DNA of 5,508 nt. Source: Clostridia bacterium. Lineage in GTDB: Bacteria; Bacillota_A; Clostridia; Oscillospirales; CAG-272. Shown here piece by piece: positions 1 to 5,508 of this stretch (its first letter is position 1; each line of letters starts with the position of its first letter). The position numbers and the translations under genes were made by a program. The DNA is taken from contig JAGBGV010000201.1 in NCBI GenBank assembly GCA_017935805.1, forward strand, positions 1 through 5,508, read 5' to 3'. The notes beneath the pieces were generated by a model. That model saw nothing but the letters and a program-made list of their open reading frames with translations, ran no database searches and was not told the origin of the DNA.

Positions 1-18
1 ACGGCGTCGGCGTATGCG

Positions 19-52
19 AAAAGGGATGCTGCCTTGCGGTAACATCCCTTTT
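19..52. terminator. Bidirectional hairpin terminator downstream of trmO
   Basis: A perfect 10-bp inverted repeat, AAAAGGGATG (19-28) and CATCCCTTTT (43-52), encloses a loop that can extend the stem by four more pairs (30-33 with 38-41, one of them G-U on the + strand) after a 1x1 mismatch. The stem is flanked by A4 on one side and T4 on the other, so it can act as an intrinsic terminator in either direction. It lies about 115 nt past the trmO stop and could end the leftward operon. It could also end a rightward gene beyond the left edge. On the minus strand the apical loop is a GCAA tetraloop. The T-tract is short (four T), which limits certainty. Confidence 0.65.
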
Positions 53-95
53 GTCGCTTGGTTATTCAGTTTTTGAGCTAACCTGTTTGCCCTCT

Positions 96-161
96 GCCCT
101 TAAAAGCGTTGATTTTACTGGATTTCTCCTTGTTTTCTTATGTCAACGCTCTTAATGGGGC
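96..161 (+). repeat. Long imperfect inverted repeat (possible alternative stem)
   Basis: TTAAAAGCGTTGA (100-112) pairs with TCAACGCTCTTAA (143-155) at 12 of 13 positions. GCCC (96-99) can extend the stem by pairing with GGGC (158-161) across a two-base bulge. The loop is about 30 nt, pyrimidine-rich on the + strand, and a T-tract follows at 163-170. The right arm overlaps the left arm of the shorter hairpin at 145-164, so the two structures compete. This could be a long terminator stem, a small RNA end or a degenerate repeat unit. Function is not evident from sequence alone. Confidence 0.5.
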
Positions 162-170
162 GTTTTCTTT
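145..170 (+). terminator. Rho-independent terminator reading rightward
   Basis: AACGCTC (145-151) pairs with GGGCGTT (158-164), a seven-pair stem with one T-G wobble and a six-base loop. It is followed at once by TTTTCTTT (163-170). The T-rich tract is only on the + strand, so it would stop a transcript entering from the left. It ends right at the trmO stop codon and would keep such a transcript from running antisense into trmO. Confidence 0.55.
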
Positions 171-870
171 ATATCTTTTGGATTGATACAATAGTGAGTT
201 CGTTTTTGCTGATCTTGAATGATACCTCATATCCCGCATATGGGAAGCCGTAAATACGCTCACTTTCGTTTTTGTAAGCAGGATGGGGGTCTTCTTTCAG
301 CAGAGCGATAAGAGCGTCACGTTTGTCGTGGGGGAGAGTTGATATTTGTCCGTCAGGATCACAAACAGTAACCCGAGCACCGTCAACATCAGCCGCAAAA
401 CCGCCGGTTGCCGAGTTAATGCAGTTGATATGCGGCAAATATGGCTTGATATCGTAGATTGGCGTACCATCTGCCATGTCGATGCCGGATACGTGAATGA
501 CAGTACCGTGATCCTTGGTGATCTCAATACCCTCAAGCTTGACAACTGACAGCCCAATCGGATTCGGTCTGTTGGGTGAACGGGTGGCAAATACGCCGAT
601 TCGTTTGTTTCCTCCAAGGCGCGGAGGGCGAACAGTCGGTGACCATCCGTTGGTATCGCCTGATGAAGCAAATCCCAAAGAAAATCCCCATATAAGCCAC
701 AGATGCGAGTAACCTTCAATACCGCGAAGTGCCTCAGGATTTTGATATTCCTTATCAAAAACTATAGTGCCGCACAGCTCGGGGACAATGCCGCTTTGAC
801 GGGGGAGTCCGAATTTGTCGGGCAGGTCTGTGTGTATCCTTGCAATTGGCTTTAGCTCTAAATCCATCAT
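169..870 (-). CDS. trmO: tRNA (N6-threonylcarbamoyladenosine(37)-N6)-methyltransferase TrmO
   Basis: This 233-residue protein matches the TrmO/TsaA (YaeB, UPF0066) family, whose E. coli member has about the same length. The family uses S-adenosylmethionine to methylate t6A at position 37 of tRNA, giving m6t6A, which fine-tunes decoding. Visible signatures, in order, are an early PIARIHTD strand (8-15), YSHLWLIWGF (54-63), the RSPNRPNPIGLS core (97-108), ADGTPIYDIKPYLP (133-146), and the C-terminal-domain signature DPHPAY (194-199) followed by YGF (207-209). No signal peptide or membrane segment is seen, so it should be cytoplasmic. The first of two adjacent ATG codons is chosen because it forms an ATGA overlap with the upstream gene and follows a GGCGGT ribosome site (881-876). 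The second ATG, at 867, is equally workable. Family assignment is firm; activity is inferred from the family. Confidence 0.95.
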   Translation of the reverse strand: MMDLELKPIARIHTDLPDKFGLPRQSGIVPELCGTIVFDKEYQNPEALRGIEGYSHLWLIWGFSLGFASSGDTNGWSPTVRPPRLGGNKRIGVFATRSPNRPNPIGLSVVKLEGIEITKDHGTVIHVSGIDMADGTPIYDIKPYLPHINCINSATGGFAADVDGARVTVCDPDGQISTLPHDKRDALIALLKEDPHPAYKNESERIYGFPYAGYEVSFKISKNELTIVSIQKI

Positions 871-1325
871 TTTTTACCGCCGAACTGGGACTTGTAGTCA
901 TTACGCTTGCCGTAAACCTTTTTGTATTCCTTTTTTTCGTTTTCCTCAGCCTTGAGAATTGAACGAATTACTGCTACTATCGCGGCAACGATTGCGTAAA
1001 TAACAAGATAAAGACCAAAAATCACGATCACGGAACCGGGATTTCCTTTGTATCCGCCAAGGAGAACGAACATTATGTAGAATACAGCAGCTGTAGCAAA
1101 GAAATGTATCAGCAGGCGAGGGAACAGCTTCATCTTTGAAGAGAAGAACAGTAAATTCGCAAACGCAAGAATTATTGAGTAGCCGAGTATACCGAATACC
1201 GTGCCGAGTGTTGGAATAAAGCCAGCGTCTATGGTAACACCGATAAGATACATTACAACCAGCAAAGCCGAATTGATAATGCACCCCTCGGATATGATTC
1301 TATAGAATTTACTTGATGATTTCAT
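867..1325 (-). CDS. Small four-helix membrane protein of unknown function (DUF3021-like)
   Basis: A 152-residue protein with about four hydrophobic segments near residues 14-32, 40-61, 70-89 and 98-120. A highly charged, mostly basic C-terminal tail (121-152, rich in K and E, ending in GGKK) is probably cytoplasmic. Size and topology resemble the DUF3021 group of small Firmicutes membrane proteins, but no diagnostic motif was recognised, so this is only a resemblance. The start is the ATG at 1325, because GAGGT (1338-1334) lies eight bases upstream. A GTG at 1340 would add five residues but would place this ribosome site inside the gene. It is the promoter-proximal gene of a leftward operon, and its TGA overlaps the trmO ATG. 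Coupling to trmO suggests co-expression, not necessarily a shared task. It may be transport-related or structural; I cannot name a function. Confidence 0.75.
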   Translation of the reverse strand: MKSSSKFYRIISEGCIINSALLVVMYLIGVTIDAGFIPTLGTVFGILGYSIILAFANLLFFSSKMKLFPRLLIHFFATAAVFYIMFVLLGGYKGNPGSVIVIFGLYLVIYAIVAAIVAVIRSILKAEENEKKEYKKVYGKRNDYKSQFGGKK

Positions 1326-1352
1326 ATATAAATACCTCACGAAAGTTCATTA

Positions 1353-1361
1353 ATTATATCA
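1353..1361 (-). promoter_or_regulatory. Extended -10 promoter for the leftward membrane protein-trmO operon
   Basis: Read on the minus strand, the sequence is TGATATAAT: a perfect TATAAT (1358-1353) preceded by TG one base upstream, the extended -10 form. No good -35 box is found at 16-18 bp; the best is TTATTC at 1381-1376. An extended -10 can compensate for that. Transcription would start near 1346, about 20 nt upstream of the ATG at 1325. That leaves a short leader holding the GAGGT ribosome site. Confidence 0.55.
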
Positions 1362-1364
1362 TAA

Positions 1365-1574
1365 CATAAATTGATGAATAAATAAACTGTATTTTCAAAA
1401 TTTGGACAGAGATTTTTATTGATGATGTGATTGACGATGTATAGAGACCATGGAAAAAGAGGGCATTAATGCATAAATGTATAAAAATCATGAATATTCA
1501 CTCTGTTATCCATTGACATAAATGGAATAATATATTATAATTATACTGTATGCAAATACCCAAAGTGCATAAAT
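1365..1574 (+). repeat. Four direct copies of CATAAAT in the divergent promoter region
   Basis: CATAAAT occurs at 1365-1371, 1472-1478, 1517-1523 and 1568-1574, all in the same orientation. Two copies extend to TGCATAAAT (1470-1478 and 1566-1574). The third overlaps the end of the TTGACA box of the nusB promoter, and the last three are spaced 45 and 51 bp apart. A 10-bp perfect palindrome, GCATTAATGC (1463-1472), abuts the second copy. These could be binding sites for a regulator of both divergent operons. Low-complexity AT-rich sequence is the alternative explanation. Confidence 0.35.
1513..1541 (+). promoter_or_regulatory. Perfect-consensus sigma-A promoter for the nusB operon
   Basis: TTGACA (1513-1518) and TATAAT (1536-1541) are both exact consensus hexamers, separated by exactly 17 bp. 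Transcription is predicted to start near the G at 1548, giving a leader of about 56 nt before the nusB ATG. The -35 box lies within an inverted repeat, CCATT (1510-1514) and AATGG (1521-1525), which could be an operator. A small hairpin, GTAT-GCAA-ATAC (1548-1559), falls at the predicted 5' end of the RNA. Strong constitutive expression is expected unless it is repressed. Confidence 0.85.
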
Positions 1575-1603
1575 AGCGTAAATAATCGACAGGAGTACAA
1601 ACA

Positions 1604-2035
1604 ATGTCAGGAAAAACAAAGCTTACAAGACACCAGTGCCGTGAGCTGATATTCAAGCTTCTTTTTGCAAAAGAATTCCATAAGGAAGCAGATCCGAAAG
1701 AGTATTACGATTCATATATAGAAATCACAGAAGAACCAACCGCTGAATACGTAGAAAACGTGTTTGTTGGTGTTTGCCAGTGCGCTCAAGAGATCGATGC
1801 CGAGATTGAGGAGTATTCCATCAAGTGGAAAATGTCCCGTATGTCAACTGCTACACGAACAATCCTCCGCCTTGCAGTATATGAAATGACAAAGATCGAT
1901 GTTCCCGCAAAGGTCGTGCTCAACGAGGCAGTTGAGATCATTAAGATGTACGATGAAGAGACTGCACCTGCATTTGTTAACGGAATACTTAATAAGATCG
2001 CACGCAGTCACGGACTGATCAAGGACGCTGAATAA
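1604..2035 (+). CDS. nusB: Transcription antitermination factor NusB
   Basis: This 143-residue, all-helical, cytoplasmic protein has the usual length and motif order of NusB. An N-terminal TRHQCRELIFKLLFA helix (8-22) is followed in the C-terminal half by a W-x-x-x-R-M segment, then TILRLAVYEM, VVLNEAVEI, and FVNGILNKIA near the end. NusB binds boxA RNA with NusE (ribosomal protein S10) and helps RNA polymerase read through rRNA operons. The ATG at 1604 is supported by AGGAG (1591-1595) eight bases upstream and is the first gene after a perfect-consensus promoter. One base separates its stop from the next start, so it leads the operon and probably sets expression of the genes downstream. Such nusB-xseA clustering is common in clostridia. 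Confidence is high. Confidence 0.96.
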   Translation: MSGKTKLTRHQCRELIFKLLFAKEFHKEADPKEYYDSYIEITEEPTAEYVENVFVGVCQCAQEIDAEIEEYSIKWKMSRMSTATRTILRLAVYEMTKIDVPAKVVLNEAVEIIKMYDEETAPAFVNGILNKIARSHGLIKDAE

Positions 2036-2036
2036 T

Positions 2037-3014
2037 ATGGGAAAGCTGTTTCTGGGAATTGATACCAGTAACTATACTACCTCATCTGCCCTGTGTAACG
2101 AGCATGGAGAAATTCTGCTTAACGCAAAGGCTCCTCTTCCAGTAAAAGAAGGTGAGCGAGGACTCAGACAGAGTGACGCGGTGTTTCACCATGTAAAAAA
2201 CCTGCCACTGTGCAGTGAAGCGGTAAAAGCGACGCTGTCAAACATCTCTGACGGCAGTATATCTGCTGTCGGCTGTTCATACGCTCCTCGTGACGTGGCG
2301 GGCTCATATATGCCATGCTTCCTTTCGGGAGTTGCCGCGGCAGAGTTCGTTTCTGCAACATCCGACGTTCCCCTGTATAAGGTATCACACCAGGCAGGCC
2401 ACATAATGGCGGCGCTTGCATCTGCCTGTGACAATAACGGAATCAGCCGAGAGAGCATAATGGTGACGCCATTTATCGCCTTTCACGTGTCCGGCGGAAC
2501 AACTGACGTACTTTTGTGCGAGCCTGACGAAGAGCGGATCTTCAAGATCACACAGATCGGCGGAACCAAAGATATAAACGGCGGTCAGGCTATCGACAGA
2601 ACCGGGGTGCTTATGGGGCTCCCGTTCCCATGCGGCGCTGAGATGGACAGATGCGCTTTGACGTATACAGGTAAGGTTCGACGCGATCAGCTGTCGGTAA
2701 AGGGAACATGGTGCAATCTTTCAGGGCTGGAAAACAAAGCGGCTGAGCTGTATAACTCGTGCGGCGATATAGCTGAGGTGTCGGCATATACTTTGTCCTT
2801 TATCGGAAGAACACTTGAAAAGATAACTCAGAACGCTCTCGCAGAATTCGGAGAAATGCCTGTTATCTATGCAGGCGGCGTAATGAGCTCACAGTATATC
2901 AAAGCTACACTCCAAAAATACGGTATGTTTGCCGACGCTCAGTATTCATCGGATAATGCCGTTGGTGTGGCGCTGCTTACAGCAGAATTATTCAGACGGG
3001 ATATGTTAATATGA
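2037..3014 (+). CDS. TsaD/Kae1-family (peptidase M22-like) paralogue of unknown role
   Basis: A 325-residue ASKHA-fold protein, close in length to TsaD, the enzyme that transfers threonylcarbamoyl to tRNA A37. Landmarks aligned by eye to TsaD are FLGIDTS at 5-11 (TsaD LGIETS), SHQAGH with H118 and H122 as the HxxxH metal ligands, SGGTTD at 152-157 (TsaD SGGHTQ), D179 to R188 against TsaD DDAAGEAFDK, GGV at 280-282, and SSDNA with D306 as the third metal ligand. Metal ligands are kept. However, the SGGHT histidine is T155, the glutamate of AGEAFDK is Q184, and the GPG loop is replaced around P84-R85-D86. It is therefore more likely a divergent paralogue than the canonical t6A enzyme. Old names such as O-sialoglycoprotein endopeptidase are unsupported. 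It sits one base after nusB, with AAGGA at 2021-2025, and overlaps xseA by ATGA. Substrate is unknown. Confidence 0.85.
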   Translation: MGKLFLGIDTSNYTTSSALCNEHGEILLNAKAPLPVKEGERGLRQSDAVFHHVKNLPLCSEAVKATLSNISDGSISAVGCSYAPRDVAGSYMPCFLSGVAAAEFVSATSDVPLYKVSHQAGHIMAALASACDNNGISRESIMVTPFIAFHVSGGTTDVLLCEPDEERIFKITQIGGTKDINGGQAIDRTGVLMGLPFPCGAEMDRCALTYTGKVRRDQLSVKGTWCNLSGLENKAAELYNSCGDIAEVSAYTLSFIGRTLEKITQNALAEFGEMPVIYAGGVMSSQYIKATLQKYGMFADAQYSSDNAVGVALLTAELFRRDMLI

Positions 3015-4258
3015 ACGGTAACGAATATAACAGAGAGCCTGAAGGAAAGTTCCCGGGCGCCCTTACAGTCACACAGCTGAATGAGTTTGTGAAGCGTGTA
3101 ATCGACACAACCCCGCAGCTTACTGATGTTTATGTTAAGGGCGAGATATCAAACTTCAAGAATCACTACAGCACCGGGCATTATTACTTCACGCTCAAGG
3201 ACGAGGGCGGTCAGCTCAAATCCGTAATGTTCCGCTCCTCTGCGGCGAAGATGAGATTCATCCCCGAGGACGGTATGAAAGTCACAGCACACGGTCGTAT
3301 TTCATCATTTGTCCGTGACGGAACATATCAGCTCTACTGCGATTCAATGGAGCCGGACGGTGTTGGTGCATTATACGTGGCATATGAGCAGCTTAAGAGA
3401 AAGCTGGAAATGGAAGGGCTGTTTGATCCTTCAAGGAAGCACCCATTGCCGAAAATCCCCACAAGAGTCGGCATTATTACATCTGCAACAGGTGCAGCGA
3501 TCCGCGACATGATAAACGTGTGCGGCAGGCGTTTCCCTTATGCTAAGCTGGTGCTGTTTCCCACACTTGTTCAAGGTCCGGACGCACCGTCACAGCTCAT
3601 TGCAGGTATGAAATATTTTAACTCAACAAAAAGCGTTGATGTTATAATAATCGGTCGCGGCGGCGGATCAATAGAGGATCTATGGGCATTCAACGATGAA
3701 GGACTTGCACGGGCTGTTGCGGCATCTGGGATACCGGTTATCTCCGCTGTAGGTCACGAAACCGACTTTACGATCTGCGACTTTGTTGCTGACAGACGTG
3801 CTCCCACACCTTCAGCTGCTGCAGAGCTTGCAGTGCCAGACACGGCAGAACTGAAGCGCAAGATACTGAACATCGTCACCCGTGAGGCTGATGTTATTCG
3901 GTCAATGCTGAAGATCAAGCGTGACAGACTTGACTCTCTCTCAAAAACGAGAGCTATGACTGACCCAATGAGTCCAATAAATGACAGGCGTATCGTGACA
4001 GATCAGCTATATGACAGACTCCTTCGCGCTGAAGAGAATAATCTGCAGATGAAGAAAGCTGAAATGGCACGAGAAGCGGGAAAGCTCAGCGCACTCAACC
4101 CGTTATCAGTTATTTCACGAGGCTACAGCGCTGTCTACAAGGACGACGGATCACTTGTCAAAAACGTTGACGATGTTGATGTCGGAGATAAGATCGAATT
4201 CAAGACTATTGGCGGTCAGGTTGCCTGCACGGTTGACGAAATAAAGAAGAACGCATAA
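3011..4258 (+). CDS. xseA: Exodeoxyribonuclease VII large subunit
   Basis: This 415-residue protein is the catalytic subunit of ExoVII, a metal-independent nuclease that degrades single-stranded DNA from both ends to oligonucleotides and acts in repair. An N-terminal OB-fold (about 17-115, starting LTVTQLNEFVK) binds DNA. The catalytic domain shows TSATGAAIRD (157-166), RGGGSIEDLWAF (216-227), VGHETD (247-252) and DRRAPTPSAAAE (261-272). The C-terminal third is charged and helical, consistent with the coiled coil that binds XseB, and ends with a short beta-rich tail containing NPLSVISRGYSAV. Length is normal. About 15 polar residues precede the OB-fold, slightly longer than many homologues. 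Its ATG overlaps the TGA of the preceding gene (ATGA, 3011-3014), and no strong ribosome site is seen, so translational coupling is likely. xseB follows directly, as expected for its partner. Confidence 0.97.
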   Translation: MNGNEYNREPEGKFPGALTVTQLNEFVKRVIDTTPQLTDVYVKGEISNFKNHYSTGHYYFTLKDEGGQLKSVMFRSSAAKMRFIPEDGMKVTAHGRISSFVRDGTYQLYCDSMEPDGVGALYVAYEQLKRKLEMEGLFDPSRKHPLPKIPTRVGIITSATGAAIRDMINVCGRRFPYAKLVLFPTLVQGPDAPSQLIAGMKYFNSTKSVDVIIIGRGGGSIEDLWAFNDEGLARAVAASGIPVISAVGHETDFTICDFVADRRAPTPSAAAELAVPDTAELKRKILNIVTREADVIRSMLKIKRDRLDSLSKTRAMTDPMSPINDRRIVTDQLYDRLLRAEENNLQMKKAEMAREAGKLSALNPLSVISRGYSAVYKDDGSLVKNVDDVDVGDKIEFKTIGGQVACTVDEIKKNA

Positions 4259-4288
4259 ATTACGATAAATAAACATACGGTGAATGAT

Positions 4289-4513
4289 ATGAATGAAAAT
4301 GAAATGACCTTTGAGGTTGCGATAGCGCGGCTTGAGGAGATAGTTCGTGCGCTTGAGAGCGGATCTGCCCCCCTTGATAAGTCGCTTGCACTATTTGAGG
4401 AAGGTGTTGCACTTGTTAAGCTGTGCAATAACAGACTTGACAACGCAGAGCAGAAGGTGAAAATCCTCACAACTGCACCTGACGGCACCCTTGCCGAAGC
4501 GGACATGAAATAA
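4289..4513 (+). CDS. xseB: Exodeoxyribonuclease VII small subunit
   Basis: This small, helical, cytoplasmic protein of 74 residues from the chosen start matches XseB, which binds in multiple copies to the XseA coiled coil and is needed for ExoVII activity. Visible family hallmarks are TFEVAIARLEEIVRALE, a PLDKSLALFEEGV segment and a helix ending NRLDNAEQKV, together the two-helix hairpin of the family. The ATG at 4289 is chosen because GGTGA (4279-4283), complementary to the extended anti-Shine-Dalgarno, lies five bases upstream. A GTG at 4280 is in frame and would add three residues (MND) but has no ribosome site. An ATG at 4304 is also possible. The gap from the xseA stop is about 30 nt. 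Identity is firm; the exact start is not. Confidence 0.93.
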   Translation: MNENEMTFEVAIARLEEIVRALESGSAPLDKSLALFEEGVALVKLCNNRLDNAEQKVKILTTAPDGTLAEADMK

Positions 4514-4556
4514 CAGCACAATTAATCAGTATTATTATCAGAAAGATCGGTGTGTT

Positions 4557-5453
4557 ATGGAAAATTTAGTAGCAAATAAGGTTGAAGATATCCTTCGCGA
4601 TGCGGCTGATAAAGTTGAGAGCGAGCTTACAAGATATCTTGCGGAAGAGTTTGCGGGAGACACAGTTACATCCGAGGCAATGAGATATTCAGTGCTTGGT
4701 GGAGGTAAGAGAATTCGAGCATTCCTTGTGCTGGAGTTCTGTAAGATGTTCGGCGGTAAGGAAGAAGCGGCTATGCCTTTTGCCTGTGCCCTTGAGTGTA
4801 TTCACGCTTATTCACTCATACATGACGACTTGCCCTGTATGGACGATGATGATCTCCGCCGTGGCAAGCCATCCTGCCATATTCAGTTCGGCGAGGCGGA
4901 GGCGCTTCTTGCAGGTGACGGACTGCTCACATTTGCCTTTGAGATTTGCGCATCCAATAAATATGTTTCACATAAATCAGTTCGCTATGCCGTAGCAACA
5001 CTTGCTCATGAGGCTGGTGCTATGGGTATGGTAGGCGGTCAGACACTTGACTTGGCAAACGAGGTCGAGAGCTACGCTGATCTTCGCAAGATCTTCTCAA
5101 AAAAGACCAGCGCTCTCATTCGTGCGGCGTGCCTTCTCGGATATTTTGCGGCAGTTGATAAGCCTATCTCAAAGGATATGGATAACATCAAGCTGTACGC
5201 AGAAGCAATTGGTTTGGCTTTCCAGATACATGACGATATACTAGACGTAAAGAGTGATACACAGACTCTCAGTAAGAGCGTTGGCAGTGACGCCAAGAAT
5301 CACAAAAAGACTGTCCTGTCATTCCTCAAGATGAATGAGGCAGAAGACGAGGAAACTCTTCTCACTCTCCTTGCAGTTGAGGTTATTTCCGAATATGCGG
5401 ACAGCGAAAACCTGTGCAATCTTGCACTCTGGCTGCTTTCACGACGCAAATGA
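4557..5453 (+). CDS. ispA: Farnesyl diphosphate synthase (short-chain polyprenyl synthase)
   Basis: A 298-residue all-helical prenyltransferase that condenses DMAPP/GPP with IPP to give FPP, the precursor of undecaprenyl carriers, quinone tails and other isoprenoids. Key motifs are GGGKRIR (48-54, IPP binding), the first Asp-rich motif DDLPCMDDDDLRRG (90-103), GGQTLDL (160-166), KKT (182-184) and the second Asp-rich motif DDILD (226-230). The first Asp motif has the DDxxxxD two-residue insertion typical of bacterial FPP synthases. The run CIHAYSLIHDD just before it is like E. coli IspA, with Tyr85 five residues ahead of the first Asp, consistent with a short product. A geranylgeranyl product cannot be excluded. 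The ATG at 4557 follows xseB by 43 nt with only a weak GGTG (4549-4552) upstream. Its TGA overlaps the next ATG. Clustering with xseAB is common in bacteria. Confidence 0.96.
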   Translation: MENLVANKVEDILRDAADKVESELTRYLAEEFAGDTVTSEAMRYSVLGGGKRIRAFLVLEFCKMFGGKEEAAMPFACALECIHAYSLIHDDLPCMDDDDLRRGKPSCHIQFGEAEALLAGDGLLTFAFEICASNKYVSHKSVRYAVATLAHEAGAMGMVGGQTLDLANEVESYADLRKIFSKKTSALIRAACLLGYFAAVDKPISKDMDNIKLYAEAIGLAFQIHDDILDVKSDTQTLSKSVGSDAKNHKKTVLSFLKMNEAEDEETLLTLLAVEVISEYADSENLCNLALWLLSRRK

Positions 5454-5508
5454 GACTTGATTTGTACCTGTCCATGAGTGGACTTGCCAAGAGCAGAAGT
5501 CGTGCATC
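5450..5508 (+). CDS. tlyA: Start of TlyA-type rRNA methyltransferase/hemolysin family protein (partial)
   Basis: Only the first 19 codons lie in the window, and the gene runs off the right edge. The peptide MRLDLYLSMSGLAKSRSRA matches the start of an S4 RNA-binding domain as found in TlyA proteins (pattern RLD-x-L-L-x-x-x-GLA-x-SR-x-x-A). TlyA enzymes 2'-O-methylate cytidines in 16S and 23S rRNA using S-adenosylmethionine. The ATG overlaps the ispA TGA as ATGA (5450-5453), which supports this start and suggests translational coupling, as no clear ribosome site precedes it. TlyA is a regular member of clostridial nusB-xse-ispA clusters. Other S4-domain proteins begin similarly, so the call leans on gene order as well as on this short match. 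Confidence 0.75.
   Translation, partial: MRLDLYLSMSGLAKSRSRA

Noticed and set aside
1..42. Frame-1 tail ending at TAA (40-42) as the C-terminus of an upstream gene
   Set aside because: It would end inside the loop of the terminator hairpin, and 13 residues cannot be assigned to any family.
3..155. Open + strand frame of about 50 codons at the left edge ending in TAA at 153-155
   Set aside because: It runs through both hairpin structures, shows no recognisable domain, and its start is outside the window. Chance openness is more likely than a gene tail.
946..1284. Alternative minus-strand frame of 112 codons within the membrane-protein gene
   Set aside because: It is cysteine- and arginine-rich with no coherent pattern. 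The overlapping frame has clear membrane helices, a ribosome site and an operon junction.
1431..1460. Possible second rightward promoter starting at TTGACG (1431-1436)
   Set aside because: No acceptable -10 box is found 16-18 bp downstream, whereas a perfect promoter lies closer to nusB.
1549..1603. Riboswitch or leader-peptide attenuator in the nusB leader
   Set aside because: The leader is only about 55 nt and contains no terminator-like stem or conserved aptamer pattern.
2164..2458. Minus-strand ORFs inside the TsaD-like gene
   Set aside because: Both overlap a well-supported coding region and resemble no protein family.
4216..4521. Minus-strand ORF of 101 codons opposite xseB
   Set aside because: It is antisense to a clear xseB, low-complexity and serine-rich, and lacks a ribosome site. 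It is a shadow of codon bias.

Overview
The window looks like a chromosomal housekeeping segment from a low-to-mid GC Gram-positive anaerobe. The most likely source is a clostridial, Ruminococcus/Oscillospiraceae-type bacterium. This rests on the gene order nusB - M22/TsaD-like paralogue - xseA - xseB - ispA - tlyA, AT-rich spacers, Shine-Dalgarno sites and consensus sigma-A-type promoters. The organism assignment is an inference from gene order and protein style; no marker gene is present to prove it.

Layout. Positions 1-168 contain no convincing gene. They hold a bidirectional hairpin terminator (19-52) and a second stem-loop with a T-tract (145-170). The second hairpin shares an arm with a larger inverted repeat (96-161), so the two folds exclude each other. 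Positions 169-1325 are a leftward two-gene operon: a small four-helix membrane protein of unknown function, then trmO (tRNA m6t6A37 methyltransferase), joined by an ATGA stop/start overlap. Positions 1326-1603 are a divergent regulatory region. It has an extended -10 promoter reading left, a perfect TTGACA-17-TATAAT promoter reading right, and four copies of CATAAAT.

Positions 1604 to the right edge form a tightly packed rightward operon: nusB (transcription antitermination), a TsaD/Kae1-family paralogue of unknown role, xseA and xseB (the two subunits of exonuclease VII), ispA (farnesyl diphosphate synthase) and the first 19 codons of a tlyA-type rRNA methyltransferase. Gaps are 1 to about 45 nt, and two junctions are 4-nt ATGA overlaps, so translational coupling is likely.

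The genes join RNA-level functions (NusB, TlyA, TrmO, perhaps the TsaD paralogue) with DNA repair (ExoVII) and isoprenoid supply (IspA). No mobile element, CRISPR array, tRNA or rRNA was seen. Nothing here is clearly a new system. The items most worth a second look are the divergent TsaD paralogue and the competing hairpins at the left end.
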